Shown piece by piece: positions 8,378 to 16,746 of a stretch of DNA of 64,000 nt. The position numbers and the translations under genes are program-made. The notes beneath the pieces are model-generated. The model had not been told where the DNA came from. It worked only from the letters and a program-made list of their open reading frames with translations, and searched no databases. The stretch comes from Massilia rubra. GTDB taxonomy: Bacteria; Pseudomonadota; Gammaproteobacteria; Burkholderiales; Burkholderiaceae_D. The stretch spans positions 1-64,000 of the forward strand of contig NZ_VUYU01000009.1 of the NCBI RefSeq assembly GCF_011682065.1, written 5' to 3'. How positions within the stretch are numbered: position 1 is the stretch's first letter; each line of letters starts with the position of its first letter.

Positions 8378-9826
8378 TCAGGTTCGCAAGACGTAGTTGC
8401 CGATGTCAAAGCGGCGCGTGGCCCAGCGGTAGGCAAAGGTGAAACCCGGCCAGATGGCGTAATTACGGCCCTTGCCGTCGAGGTACCAGTTCTTGCAGCC
8501 GCTGCTCCACACCCCGCCGCGCAGCTTGCGTTGCAAGTTGTCGTTCCAGGCGCGCTGCGCTTCCTCCTTCACCTCGACCGACACCAGCTTGCGCGCGCGA
8601 ATGGTCTTGATGGCGGCGAGCGCATAGTGTACGCCGGCCTCGATCATGTAGATCATCGAGTTGTGGCCCAGGCCCGTGTTCGGCCCGACGATCGTGAAAT
8701 AGTTCGGAAAACCGGCCACCGTGCAGCCCTTGTAGGCTTCCAGGCTGTGGGCGAACATGCGCTTGCCGCCGCGCCCGCGCACGTCGACCGCGTGGAGCAC
8801 GCGCTCGACTTCGAACCCGGTAGCGAAGATGATCACGTCCACCGCGCGTTCGGCGCCGTCGGCGCTGGCGATGGCGTTGGCGCTTACCCGGCTGATGCTG
8901 TTTGTGATCAGCTTGACGTTGGGGCGGGCCAGGGCCGGATAAAAATCGTTCGCCATCAGCACCCGCTTGCAGCCCATCTTGTAGCCGGGCGTGAGCTGGC
9001 GCCGCAGCAGCGGGTCGTCGATCTGGCGCTCCAGATGACGGCGCGCCACCCACTGCGGCAGCGCCAAGAGGCGCGAGGTGGTCAGGAACAGCGGCGCGCG
9101 CGATTCGTACAGCAGGTAGTTCAGGGCGCGGTACGCGAGCCGCAGCGGCGCCACGCGCGCCAGTAACGAGCGCTCGCGCGGGCCGATCATGCGGTCGGGA
9201 CGCGGCATGATCCATTGCGCCGTGCGCTGGTACACATCGAGCTGCGCGACCAGCGGCGCAATCTGCGCAATGAACTGGACTGCGCTGGCGCCGTTGCCGA
9301 TGACGGCCACGCGCTTGCCGCGCAGGTCGACCGCGTGGTCCCAGCGGCTCGAGTGAAAGGCGGGGCCGGCAAAGTCGGCCAGTCCCGGCAAGGCCGGAAT
9401 GGCTGCGCGGCTCAGGGCGCCGGGCGCGCTGATGACCGACCTGGCCGTGAGCGTGCCGGCGCCGGTGCGCACCAGCCAGTAGCCGCCCTCCTCGTCGAAT
9501 TGCGCGCCTTCGCAGGCGCAGCCCAGGCGCAGGTGCGGCGCCAGGCCGAAGTCGCGCACCAGCGAGCGGGTGTAGGCCAGCAGTTCGTCCTGCCCCGCGA
9601 AACGGCGCGTCCAGCGCGCATTGGGCGCGAACGAGAACGAATACAGATGGCTGGGAATGTCGACCGCGCAGCCGGGATAGGTGTTCACCCACCAGGTGCC
9701 GCCGAAGTCCTTGTCTTTTTCGAGGATGATGAAATTGTCGATGCCGGCCTGCTTGAGCTTTACGCCGGCGCACAAGCCGCCGAAGCCGCTGCCGATGACG
9801 ATGACCTCGAAGTCGGGCGCGCCCAT
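8378..9826 (-). CDS. Flavin monooxygenase, Baeyer-Villiger type (copy 1)
   Basis: A 482-residue class-B flavoprotein monooxygenase. The N-terminal FAD Rossmann motif is GSGFGGLCAG, followed by LEKDKDFGGTWWVNTYPG; the Baeyer-Villiger fingerprint FxGxxxHxxxW is present as FAGPAFHSSRWDH; the NADPH-binding motif is VIGNGASAVQF; the C-terminal ATG motif is FATGFEVE. Such enzymes insert oxygen into ketones or oxidise N/S centres using NADPH and O2. The ATG overlaps the stop of the upstream paralogue by one base (TGATG), so it is the last gene of a three-gene minus-strand operon. It is clearly a duplicate of the upstream gene: same length, with long identical stretches. Substrate unknown. Confidence 0.92.
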   Translation of the reverse strand: MGAPDFEVIVIGSGFGGLCAGVKLKQAGIDNFIILEKDKDFGGTWWVNTYPGCAVDIPSHLYSFSFAPNARWTRRFAGQDELLAYTRSLVRDFGLAPHLRLGCACEGAQFDEEGGYWLVRTGAGTLTARSVISAPGALSRAAIPALPGLADFAGPAFHSSRWDHAVDLRGKRVAVIGNGASAVQFIAQIAPLVAQLDVYQRTAQWIMPRPDRMIGPRERSLLARVAPLRLAYRALNYLLYESRAPLFLTTSRLLALPQWVARRHLERQIDDPLLRRQLTPGYKMGCKRVLMANDFYPALARPNVKLITNSISRVSANAIASADGAERAVDVIIFATGFEVERVLHAVDVRGRGGKRMFAHSLEAYKGCTVAGFPNYFTIVGPNTGLGHNSMIYMIEAGVHYALAAIKTIRARKLVSVEVKEEAQRAWNDNLQRKLRGGVWSSGCKNWYLDGKGRNYAIWPGFTFAYRWATRRFDIGNYVLRT

Positions 9827-11274
9827 CAGGTGCGCACCACGTAATTGCCGATGTCGAAGCGGCGCGTAGCCCAGCGATAGGTGAAGGTAAAGCCCGGCCA
9901 GGCCGCGTAATTGCGTCCGCGCGCATCGAGGTACCAGCTTTTGCAGCCGCTGTTCCAGATCGTGCCGCGCAGCTTGCGATGCACCCTGGCGACGAAGTCG
10001 CGTTGCACCTGCGCCTTGACGTCGACCGAGTGCAGGCCCTGCGCGCGGATCGCCTTGATGGCCTCGACCACGTAATTGACGCTCGACTCGATCATGTAGA
10101 TCATCGAATTGTGTCCAAGCCCGCTATTCGGCCCGGTGACCGTAAAGTAGTTCGGAAAGCCGGCCACGGCGCAGCCCTTGTAGCAATCCTGGTCATGCTC
10201 GAACAGGCGCTTGCCGCCACGTCCGCGCACGTCGATGGCGCCCGGCGCGTGCCCCACATGAAAGCCGGTCGCGTAGATCAGCACATCGACCGCCCGCTCG
10301 CCGCCGTCGGCGCTGACGATGCTGTTGGCGCGCACCTGCGCCACCGCGCTGGTGACCAGGCTGACGTTGGGGCGCGTGAGCGCCGGATAGTAGTCGCTCA
10401 TGACCAGCACCCGCTTGCAGCCCATGGTGTAGTCGGGCGTGAGCCGGCGCCGCAGCGACGGATCGGCCACCTGGCGATGCAGGTGGCGCAAGCCAACCGC
10501 CTGCGCGAGGCGGAACAGGCGCGGGAAAAACACGTACAGCGGCGCGTTGATCTCATACAGGGTGTAATTGAAGGCGCGGTACAGCAGGCGCATCGGCGCG
10601 AGCCTGGTCAACAGCGAGCGTTCGCGCGGGCCGATTGCGCGGTCGTGGCGCGGGACGATCCACTGCGCGGTGCGCTGGTACACATCGAGCTGCGCGACGA
10701 TGGGCGCAATCTGCGGGATGAACTGGATCGCGCTGGCGCCGTTGCCGATTACCGCCACGCGCTTGCCGCGCAGGTCCACATCGTGGTTCCAGCGGCTCGA
10801 ATGAAACGCCGCGCCGGTAAACGTGTCGATGCCGGGCAAGGCCGGAATCGCCGCCCGGTTCATCGCGCCCAGGGCCGACACCACGCACTTGGCGCTCAAT
10901 GGCCCGGCGCTGGTGCGCACACGCCAGTAGCCGCCCTCCTCCTCGAACTGCGCGCCTTCGTAGGCGACACCGAGGCGCAGGTGCGGCGCGAGGCCGAAGT
11001 CGCGCACGATGGCGCGCGTGTAGTCGAGCAGTTCGGACTGGCTGGCCAGGCGGCGCGTCCAGTTCGGATTGGGCGCGAACGAGAACGAATATACGTGGCT
11101 GGGAATGTCGACCGCGCAGCCGGGATAGGTATTGACTTGCCAGGTGCCGCCAAACTGCGCGTCTTTTTCGAGGATGACGAAGTTGTCGATGCCGGCCTGC
11201 TTGAGCTTGACGGCGGCGCACAGCCCACCGAAGCCGCTGCCGATGACGACCACATCGAACCGCGGCGCGGTCAT
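9826..11274 (-). CDS. Flavin monooxygenase, Baeyer-Villiger type (copy 2)
   Basis: Also 482 residues, paralogue of the next gene downstream. Motifs in order: GSGFGGLCAA (FAD), FGGTWQVNTYPG, fingerprint FTGAAFHSSRWNH, VIGNGASAIQF (NADPH) and YATGFHVG. The frame is open to 11712, but the ATG at 11274 aligns with the start of the paralogue and forms an ATGA overlap with the preceding exported-protein gene. Differences from copy 1 are concentrated in substrate-region stretches such as the segment after the second glycine motif, so the pair may have diverged in substrate. No ketone-degradation genes or regulator flank the operon. Confidence 0.92.
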   Translation of the reverse strand: MTAPRFDVVVIGSGFGGLCAAVKLKQAGIDNFVILEKDAQFGGTWQVNTYPGCAVDIPSHVYSFSFAPNPNWTRRLASQSELLDYTRAIVRDFGLAPHLRLGVAYEGAQFEEEGGYWRVRTSAGPLSAKCVVSALGAMNRAAIPALPGIDTFTGAAFHSSRWNHDVDLRGKRVAVIGNGASAIQFIPQIAPIVAQLDVYQRTAQWIVPRHDRAIGPRERSLLTRLAPMRLLYRAFNYTLYEINAPLYVFFPRLFRLAQAVGLRHLHRQVADPSLRRRLTPDYTMGCKRVLVMSDYYPALTRPNVSLVTSAVAQVRANSIVSADGGERAVDVLIYATGFHVGHAPGAIDVRGRGGKRLFEHDQDCYKGCAVAGFPNYFTVTGPNSGLGHNSMIYMIESSVNYVVEAIKAIRAQGLHSVDVKAQVQRDFVARVHRKLRGTIWNSGCKSWYLDARGRNYAAWPGFTFTYRWATRRFDIGNYVVRT

Positions 11275-11822
11275 CTGTTCGGCACGCGCGTTTGCAGCAG
11301 CTCGGCCCGAAAGCGCTGCTTGCCGTCGCGCTCTAACACATAACTGAGTTTGCTCCCGTCCGGCGAGACCGAGAGCGTCCAGACGTTGGTGGCGGCGGCG
11401 GGAATCAGGCGCGCCGTGTAGGCATCGGCGCGGAACATCTGGGCGATGGCGCTGCCGTCGCTGCCGGCGGCGCCGCCGTACATGGTTTGCTCGTCCGGCG
11501 CGCCGTCGGCATGGCGGTGGTCGTGCTGCAAGGTCAGGCCGGCCGGGGTGCGGGTGACGATCCAGGTACGCGAAGCGTCCTCGCCGACGACGAAGGGAAT
11601 CCGGATCTCGCTGGCGTTGCAGGCGCTGACGGTAGCGACCAGCTTCTTGCCGGCAAAGGCTTCGCCGCCGTCGTCGGGCGCCACCGAGGCGCCCTCGTAC
11701 ACGGCGCCGCACAGCTTGCCGAGGTTGGCGAAAAAGGCGTCGCGCGCGTCACCGGCGGGGACCGCGTGGCACGGCAGCGCCAGCATGCCGGCCAGGACGA
11801 TGGCAGTGGTGCGCAGGATCAT
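11271..11822 (-). CDS. Small exported protein, first gene of the monooxygenase operon
   Basis: A 183-residue protein with a signal peptide (RTTAIVLAGMLALPCHA, cleavage before VPAG). The mature part has two cysteines early (GKLCGAV, SACNASE) and a predicted beta-rich body with DHRHADG and LERDGKQRFRAEL; it resembles uncharacterised secreted proteins but I can name no family. The start ATG at 11822 is chosen because it places the signal peptide at the N-terminus; the frame is open to 11930. Its stop overlaps the start of the monooxygenase (ATGA), so it is co-translated with two cytoplasmic flavoenzymes, an unexpected pairing. Confidence 0.75.
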   Translation of the reverse strand: MILRTTAIVLAGMLALPCHAVPAGDARDAFFANLGKLCGAVYEGASVAPDDGGEAFAGKKLVATVSACNASEIRIPFVVGEDASRTWIVTRTPAGLTLQHDHRHADGAPDEQTMYGGAAGSDGSAIAQMFRADAYTARLIPAAATNVWTLSVSPDGSKLSYVLERDGKQRFRAELLQTRVPNR

Positions 11823-11980
11823 GGAGCTCGCTCTCGGGTGGTGATGGTGGCAATGACGATAGGCGCGGCCCGCGCAAAAGTCAACGTTTTGCAAACGCAA
11901 GCTTATGAGCGATTCCGCACATACATGCATTTATGCAAGGGGTATAAAGATCAGACACCATTCGTAACCAGGAGAAGAAG

Positions 11981-12352
11981 ATGATGAAAAAACTGTTAAT
12001 TGCCGCCCTGATTGCCGGCTCGCTCGGCAGCATCGCCGCCCCTGCCATCTCGGCAGTGATCATCGTGCGCGAAGCGCCGCCGGAACCGCGCACGGAACGC
12101 ACACCGCCGCCACGGCGCGGTTATGTCTGGGCGCCGGGCCACTGGGACTGGCGCAACAATCATCACGTCTGGGTCCGTGGCGCGTGGATTCGCGACCGCA
12201 AGGGCTACCATTACACCGCGCCGGCGTGGCAGGAGCGTGATGGACGCTGGGAAATGCAGCGCGGTAACTGGGCTCGTGGACAGCGCGACAATGATGGCGA
12301 CGGCGTGCCGAATCGTCGCGATGAGCGCCCGAACAATCCGAATCGCCAGTAA
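11981..12352 (+). CDS. YXWGXW-repeat exported protein
   Basis: A 123-residue small exported protein. After a signal peptide (MMKKLLIAALIAGSLGSIAA, cleavage near ISA) come repeats of the YxWxPGHW type: YVWAPGHWDW, HHVWVRGAWI and GRWEMQRGNWAR. A perfect AGGAG lies six bases before the first of two adjacent ATG codons at 11981. The C-terminal tail (DNDGDGVPNRRDERPNN) looks like a calcium-binding thrombospondin type-3 style loop. Proteins of this family are common in Burkholderiales and predicted to be periplasmic or surface-associated; no function is established. Confidence 0.82.
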   Translation: MMKKLLIAALIAGSLGSIAAPAISAVIIVREAPPEPRTERTPPPRRGYVWAPGHWDWRNNHHVWVRGAWIRDRKGYHYTAPAWQERDGRWEMQRGNWARGQRDNDGDGVPNRRDERPNNPNRQ

Positions 12353-12415
12353 TTGAGGTTCCGCGCGGGGCACGCCAGCCCTGCGCGGCGATGCTGCCGG
12401 ATGACAAGGCCTGAT

Positions 12416-12763
12416 TCAGGCCGGAGAAACCTGGCCGCCGCATTGCATGACCAGATAGTCGCGCACCGCGCGCACATCGGTAAACGGCAATTCCCCGATC
12501 ACCTGGCGGATATGCCGTAGCGCATCCCATAAAAATTCATAGTGACCCTCGTTCACCGGAACCAGGCTGTACACACCCGTGGTGGTGGTGAACAGGTGCC
12601 GCTCGTTGGGCACAAGAAAGGCCGGCATCAGCGGCGTGCCTTCGTCATCCCAGAAACGCCACAAAGTTGCCTCGACATCGACCGCGTCGCAATAGACGGA
12701 CGCCGTCAGCGCGTCGGGAAAGACGAGCAGCGAACATTCTTCGGTATCGGCGGCAAAGATCAT
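12416..12763 (-). CDS. Hypothetical protein, about 115 residues
   Basis: A cytoplasmic-looking acidic protein starting MIFAADTEECSLLVF with GAGGA just upstream of the ATG. A GTG at 12805 would add 14 residues. The sequence has no signal peptide or membrane segment and includes LWRFWDDEGTPLMPAF and YEFLWDALRHIRQVIGELP, reminiscent of small globular proteins found in contact-dependent or polymorphic-toxin neighbourhoods, but I recognise no family. Codon use is coherent and the start signal is good, so I consider it real. Confidence 0.6.
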   Translation of the reverse strand: MIFAADTEECSLLVFPDALTASVYCDAVDVEATLWRFWDDEGTPLMPAFLVPNERHLFTTTTGVYSLVPVNEGHYEFLWDALRHIRQVIGELPFTDVRAVRDYLVMQCGGQVSPA

Positions 12764-12890
12764 CTGGTCCTCGGGGGCGCGGGATGATGGATGCTTCGGC
12801 AGCACCCTTCCCTTAACCGTAACACATAAAACAACATTATGCGTTTGGTCGACCCGCTAATGAACCGCCCCCACCCGCGCGTGCAGATTC

Positions 12891-13053
12891 CTAAGTAAGT
12901 GTGCAGAAATTATTGTCATTTGTAGCGAACAGAAGCGGATGCCTGGCAAGGCGCACGCCGCGACGCAGTGCGAGCACTGCTAGCGGTGGGCAACGCAGCA
13001 AGGCACCGCTTATGGAAGCTAGAAATGACAAGAATTTATGCGCACTTACTTAG
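12891..13053. repeat. 163-bp palindromic (MITE-like) element
   Basis: The ends, CTAAGTAAGT at 12891-12900 and its complement at 13044-13053, begin arms of 36 bases that match in 32 positions (12891-12926 against 13018-13053). The pairing continues imperfectly inwards and the centre (12965-12980) is an exact palindrome GCAGTGCGAGCACTGC whose axis coincides with the axis of the whole element. No open reading frame of note lies inside. The right end supplies the TAA stop of the thioredoxin-like gene. The size and symmetry fit a miniature inverted-repeat transposable element or a large hairpin; a terminal target duplication is not obvious. Confidence 0.75.
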
Positions 13054-13360
13054 CTTCAAGCGCCTTGCGCAGCTCGGCCACGGCGTCCGGGCGCACCACG
13101 CGCGCGACTTCCTTGCCGTCCTTGATGACCACCACCGTCGGCCACAGCTTCACCTTGAATGAGCGGCCCAGCTTGCGGCCACTGCCATCCTCGACCTTGA
13201 TATGACGCGCCTCGGGCATGGCGGCGAGCGCCTGTGCGATCAGCGGCGCCGCCGCGCGGCAATGGCCGCACCAGTCGGTGCCGAAATCGAGCACCACCAC
13301 GCCCGGCGTGGCATCGATCTCGCTGCGTTCCGGCTGCGCCGGTAAATACGGTGTGCTCAT
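13046..13360 (-). CDS. Thioredoxin-like protein with CGHC active site
   Basis: A 104-residue cytoplasmic thioredoxin-fold protein. The active site is WCGHC (Trp30, Cys31-Cys34), as in protein disulphide isomerases, rather than the WCGPC of classical thioredoxin, which generally raises redox potential. The cis-Pro loop is conserved (KLWPTVVVIKDGKEV). The last sense codon and TAA come from the palindromic element at 12891-13053, so the C-terminus (ELRKALEAK) may have been altered by its insertion. Divergent from the diiron metallo-beta-lactamase-fold gene with 138 bases between, so both could respond to oxidative or oxygen cues. Confidence 0.88.
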   Translation of the reverse strand: MSTPYLPAQPERSEIDATPGVVVLDFGTDWCGHCRAAAPLIAQALAAMPEARHIKVEDGSGRKLGRSFKVKLWPTVVVIKDGKEVARVVRPDAVAELRKALEAK

Positions 13361-13444
13361 GCGGCTGCTCCTGATGTCGGTTGCATAAGCCTACCGCAAA
13401 ACGACGCGCCGCACTGCACAACTCACGAGTTTGAATTGGAAACA

Positions 13445-13473
13445 TTGCCAAGAGCCAATTAAAGGTCTACAAT
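13445..13473 (+). promoter_or_regulatory. Putative sigma-70 promoter for the MBL/ODP gene
   Basis: TTGCCA at 13445-13450 and TACAAT at 13468-13473 with an ideal 17-base spacer, 26 bases upstream of the ATG at 13499. Confidence 0.55.
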
Positions 13474-13498
13474 AAACCCTTTCAAATGTAGGGTTATC

Positions 13499-14287
13499 AT
13501 GGCGATCGAACTGTTCAATAACGGCAAGCACATCTGCCTGATGTTCTCCGATCTGGTCGATGAAGGCGAGGCCTCGGTCCAGTCGAACCAGTTTTTGATT
13601 GTCCAGGATGGCACCGGCATCTTGCTCGACCCGGGTGGGGTGCTGACCTACAACGAACTGTTCATGGGAATGAGCAAGTATTTTCCACCAAAACAGCTTC
13701 GTTATGTCTTCGCTTCGCACGCCGATCCCGATATCATCGCCTCGCTGCCGCGCTGGCTGGCCGGTTCGGACACCAAGCTGCTGATTTCGTCGATCTGGTC
13801 GCGTTTCGTGCCGCACTTTTGCGCGCAGGGCAAAACCGAGGGCCGCATCATCGCCATTCCCGACGAGGGCAGCCTTTTGCCGCTGGGCGACACCGAATTC
13901 CAGATCCTGCCCGCGCACTTTTTGCACGCGGAAGGGAACTTCCAGTTTTACGATCCGGTCAGCCGCATTTTGTTCTCCGGGGACATGGGCGCATCGATGC
14001 TGCCGGACGGCGTGGCGATGGACCCGGTGCAAGACTTCGACAAACACTTGCCTTACATGCATGGATTCCACTCGCGCTACATGGTGTCGAACAAAGTCTG
14101 CCGCTACTGGGTCGAGATGGTGCGCAAGCTCGATCCGGAATGGATGGTGCCGCAGCATGGCGCGCCGTTCAAGGGACGCGAGATGATCGGGCGCTTCCTC
14201 GACTGGATTGAAACGCTGCCTTGCGGTGTCGATCTGATGACCCAGGAGATGTATCAGGCTCCGCGCAAGATCACCGTCAGCCTTTAG
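13499..14287 (+). CDS. Diiron-type metallo-beta-lactamase fold protein (ODP-like)
   Basis: A 262-residue protein resembling the oxygen-binding diiron (ODP) branch of the flavodiiron/metallo-beta-lactamase superfamily, without a flavodoxin domain. Ligand-type motifs are HADPD (His74, Asp76, Asp78), FLHAEGN, FSGDMGAS and a late His in PQHGAPFKG. In the family these residues hold two metals; ODP proteins act as oxygen sensors or reductases, and in some spirochaetes couple to chemotaxis kinases. No chemotaxis gene is next to it here. The gene has a good promoter; its stop codon overlaps that of the convergent LysR gene by four bases. Hydrolase function is the main alternative. Confidence 0.75.
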   Translation: MAIELFNNGKHICLMFSDLVDEGEASVQSNQFLIVQDGTGILLDPGGVLTYNELFMGMSKYFPPKQLRYVFASHADPDIIASLPRWLAGSDTKLLISSIWSRFVPHFCAQGKTEGRIIAIPDEGSLLPLGDTEFQILPAHFLHAEGNFQFYDPVSRILFSGDMGASMLPDGVAMDPVQDFDKHLPYMHGFHSRYMVSNKVCRYWVEMVRKLDPEWMVPQHGAPFKGREMIGRFLDWIETLPCGVDLMTQEMYQAPRKITVSL

Positions 14288-15201
14288 CCGCTCGGCGTCA
14301 GCACCGTCGCGCCGAGCCGGTCCGCCAGGAAATCGACCAGCGCCGCCACCCGCGGCGCCAGCGCGCCTTGCTTGTAGAACACCGCCCATACCGGCTGCGA
14401 CCATGGCAAGGTCAGCGGGTCGAGCACGGGCACCAGCCTGCCCGCCTCGACATCGGCGCGCGTCAGAAAATCCGCCAGGCAGGCGATCCCCGCACCCGCC
14501 AGCGCCAGGTGGCGCAAGGTTTCCCCGCTCGACGCCAGCACCGCCGGGCTCACCGTCACCCCCTCGCTACCCGTGTCCCCGCCTTGGTCCGCCAGCGGCC
14601 AGGTGTTGAGCGAAGCCGGCGCGGTGAAACCGAGCAAGCGATGCGCGCTCAATTCCTGCACCGTGGCAGGCGTGCCGTGGCGCGCCAGATAGGATGGCGC
14701 GGCCAGCAGCCGCAGCGCGCTGCTGCCGAGACGGCGCGCGTTGAGGCTGGAGTCGGCCAGCTGGCCGATGCGAATGGCCACATCGGCCCGCTCTTCGATC
14801 AGGTCGACCAGGGTTTCGCCGCTGGTCAGTTCGAGCCGGATCAGCGGGTAGGCGTCGAGAAAGGCCGGCACCAAGGGCGCCACCAGATGATCGAGCGCGG
14901 GCGTGGCGGCGTTGACGCGCACCAGGCCGGATGGCTGCGAACGGCGCGCCGACACTTGTGCTTCGGTATCTTCCAGCGCGGCCAGGATGGTGCGTGCGCG
15001 GCCGAGCAGCCAGTCGCCCTCTTCGGTCAGGTCCTGGCGCCGGGTGGTGCGATGCATCAGGGTCATGCCCAGCTGCGATTCGAGCCGGGCAATGGCGCGG
15101 CTGATGCCGGACGGCGTTTGCCCGAGCCGCTCGGCGGCGGCGGAAAATGAACCGGTATCGATGACTGCGGCAAACGCACTGAGCGCGTCGACGTCGATCA
15201 T
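14284..15201 (-). CDS. LysR-family regulator (divergent from MFS exporter)
   Basis: A 305-residue LysR-type transcription factor with an N-terminal helix-turn-helix (SFSAAAERLGQTPSGISRAI, then LESQLGMTLMHRTTRR) and a periplasmic-binding-like effector domain. The frame is open to 15606, but the ATG at 15201 has GGAG upstream and gives standard family length. Divergent from the MFS gene, and a palindrome TGACTGCCAGTCA at 15262-15274 lies between them. By the usual LysR pattern it probably regulates that exporter and itself. Confidence 0.92.
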   Translation of the reverse strand: MIDVDALSAFAAVIDTGSFSAAAERLGQTPSGISRAIARLESQLGMTLMHRTTRRQDLTEEGDWLLGRARTILAALEDTEAQVSARRSQPSGLVRVNAATPALDHLVAPLVPAFLDAYPLIRLELTSGETLVDLIEERADVAIRIGQLADSSLNARRLGSSALRLLAAPSYLARHGTPATVQELSAHRLLGFTAPASLNTWPLADQGGDTGSEGVTVSPAVLASSGETLRHLALAGAGIACLADFLTRADVEAGRLVPVLDPLTLPWSQPVWAVFYKQGALAPRVAALVDFLADRLGATVLTPSG

Positions 15202-15261
15202 GTCTTTCTCCACAGTCAAAAAGCCATTGTACGGGAAGGCACAGCCTCGCCCTGTGATTAG

Positions 15262-15274
15262 TGACTGCCAGTCA
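15262..15274. promoter_or_regulatory. Palindromic operator candidate between lysR and MFS gene
   Basis: TGACTG-C-CAGTCA is a perfect 6+1+6 palindrome in the 160-bp divergent region. A TATAGT at 15279-15284 just downstream could be the -10 of the MFS promoter. Likely target of the LysR protein, though the length differs from the usual T-N11-A box. Confidence 0.4.
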
Positions 15275-15361
15275 AAAGTATAGTGTGCTGCGGGGCATTT
15301 TTCTTCCCGATCTTTGCGCGCAGACTGCATGCCATCGCAAACCGCCTCAACTGGAGAATCC

Positions 15362-16567
15362 ATGCCACTCGCACTCTGGGCGCTGACACTCAGCGCTTTC
15401 GCCATCGGGACCACCGAATTCGTCATCGTCGGTCTCATTCCCACCATTGCCGCCAGCCTCGGGGTGTCGGTTCCCTCGGCTGGACTGCTGGTGAGCCTGT
15501 ACGCGCTTGGCGTGGCCATCGGCGCGCCGGTCCTGACCGCCCTCACCGGCCGCGTGCCGCGCAAGCATTTGCTGCTGGGTTTGATGGCACTGTTCACCGT
15601 CGGCAACCTGGTGGCCTGGATGGCGCCCGGTTACTACGCCCTGATGGCCGCGCGCGTCCTCACCGGCCTGGCGCACGGCGTGTTCTTTTCGATCGGCTCG
15701 ACCATCGCCACCAGCCTGGTGAGCAAGGAAAAGGCCGCCAGCGCCATTGCGCTGATGTTTACCGGCCTGACCGTCGCGCTGGTCACAGGCGTACCGCTGG
15801 GAACCTGGATCGGCCAAAGCTTCGGCTGGCAATCGACCTTTTTGGCGGTTTCCCTGCTGGGCGTGATCGCATTTATCGGCAGCTATTTCCTGGTACCGTC
15901 GCAGATCGCCATGAGTCCGCCGGCAAGCCTGCTGACGCAACTGGCCGTGCTCAGGAAACCGCGCCTGCTGCTGGTGTACGCCATGACCACCCTGGGCTAT
16001 GGCGGCACCTTTATCGCATTCACCTATCTGGCGCCGATTTTGCAGGAAGTGTCCGGCTTTTCAGCCTCGAGCGTGAGTTTGGTGATGCTGGTGTACGGCG
16101 TGTCGGTTGCATTCGGCAATATCTGGGGTGGCAAACTGGCCGACAAGAAAGGCCCGATCAAGGCCTTGCAGATCGTCTTTGCGCTGCTGGCCGCCGTCTT
16201 GCTGCTGCTGACCTTTACCGCCTCGAACACCTGGCTAGCGCTGGGTACGGTGTTGTTGTGGGGTGCGGTGGCGTTTGGCAATGTGCCGGGACTGCAAGTG
16301 TACGTGGTGCAACGCGCCGAACGGGATGCACCGCAGGCGGTCGACGTGGCGTCGGGGCTCAACATTGCCGCATTCAACGTCGGCATCGCACTCGGCGCCT
16401 GGGGCGGCGGGCTGATCGTGGCGCACCTGGGCCTGATGGCCACGCCATGGATCGGCGCCATTGTCGTGGTCGGCGCGTTGGGACTGACCACGCTCGCAGG
16501 CTGGCTCGACCGTCGCGACGGACTGGTGCATGTGGCGGGCGCAAGCCGCGCAGTCGGGGCGCACTAA
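15362..16567 (+). CDS. MFS exporter, DHA1/AraJ-like
   Basis: A 401-residue inner-membrane transporter with 12 predicted hydrophobic segments and the DHA1 opening LWALTLSAFAIGTTEFVIVG. Motif A is recognisable (LTGRVPRKHLLLG), and the second half starts near LLVYAMTTLGYGGTF. Relatives export sugars, nucleosides or drugs by proton antiport. Start ATG at 15362 has GGAG six bases upstream; an upstream ATG at 15314 lacks a ribosome site. Pairs with the divergent LysR regulator, a common layout for inducible exporters. Substrate unknown. Confidence 0.9.
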   Translation: MPLALWALTLSAFAIGTTEFVIVGLIPTIAASLGVSVPSAGLLVSLYALGVAIGAPVLTALTGRVPRKHLLLGLMALFTVGNLVAWMAPGYYALMAARVLTGLAHGVFFSIGSTIATSLVSKEKAASAIALMFTGLTVALVTGVPLGTWIGQSFGWQSTFLAVSLLGVIAFIGSYFLVPSQIAMSPPASLLTQLAVLRKPRLLLVYAMTTLGYGGTFIAFTYLAPILQEVSGFSASSVSLVMLVYGVSVAFGNIWGGKLADKKGPIKALQIVFALLAAVLLLLTFTASNTWLALGTVLLWGAVAFGNVPGLQVYVVQRAERDAPQAVDVASGLNIAAFNVGIALGAWGGGLIVAHLGLMATPWIGAIVVVGALGLTTLAGWLDRRDGLVHVAGASRAVGAH

Positions 16568-16592
16568 GGAAATCCTCGGGCGCACGGATGAC

Positions 16593-16623
16593 CGTGCTGC
16601 GCGGCTGTTGAGCGCGCAGCACG
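16593..16623. terminator. Strong hairpin after MFS gene
   Basis: CGTGCTGCGCG (16593-16603) and CGCGCAGCACG (16613-16623) form an 11-bp perfect stem with a 9-base loop, 26 bases after the MFS stop. There is no T-run, so termination would not be of the standard intrinsic type. Nothing else is recognisable in 16568-16746. Confidence 0.5.
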
Positions 16624-16746
16624 CGACCACACCATGTGCGGCTGGACGAGCACAGCAGGTGGCCCCTCGCTAGGCTGACCGAGCGCAATTCGCGGCCGGC
16701 AGCCATCGCCAGCAACGGTCAAGCGGTCACAGTCAATAGCCAGCGG

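Noticed and set aside
11275-11712. N-terminal extension of the second flavin monooxygenase
   Set aside because: It overlaps the exported-protein gene in another frame; the paralogue starts exactly at the equivalent of 11274, and an ATGA overlap is there.
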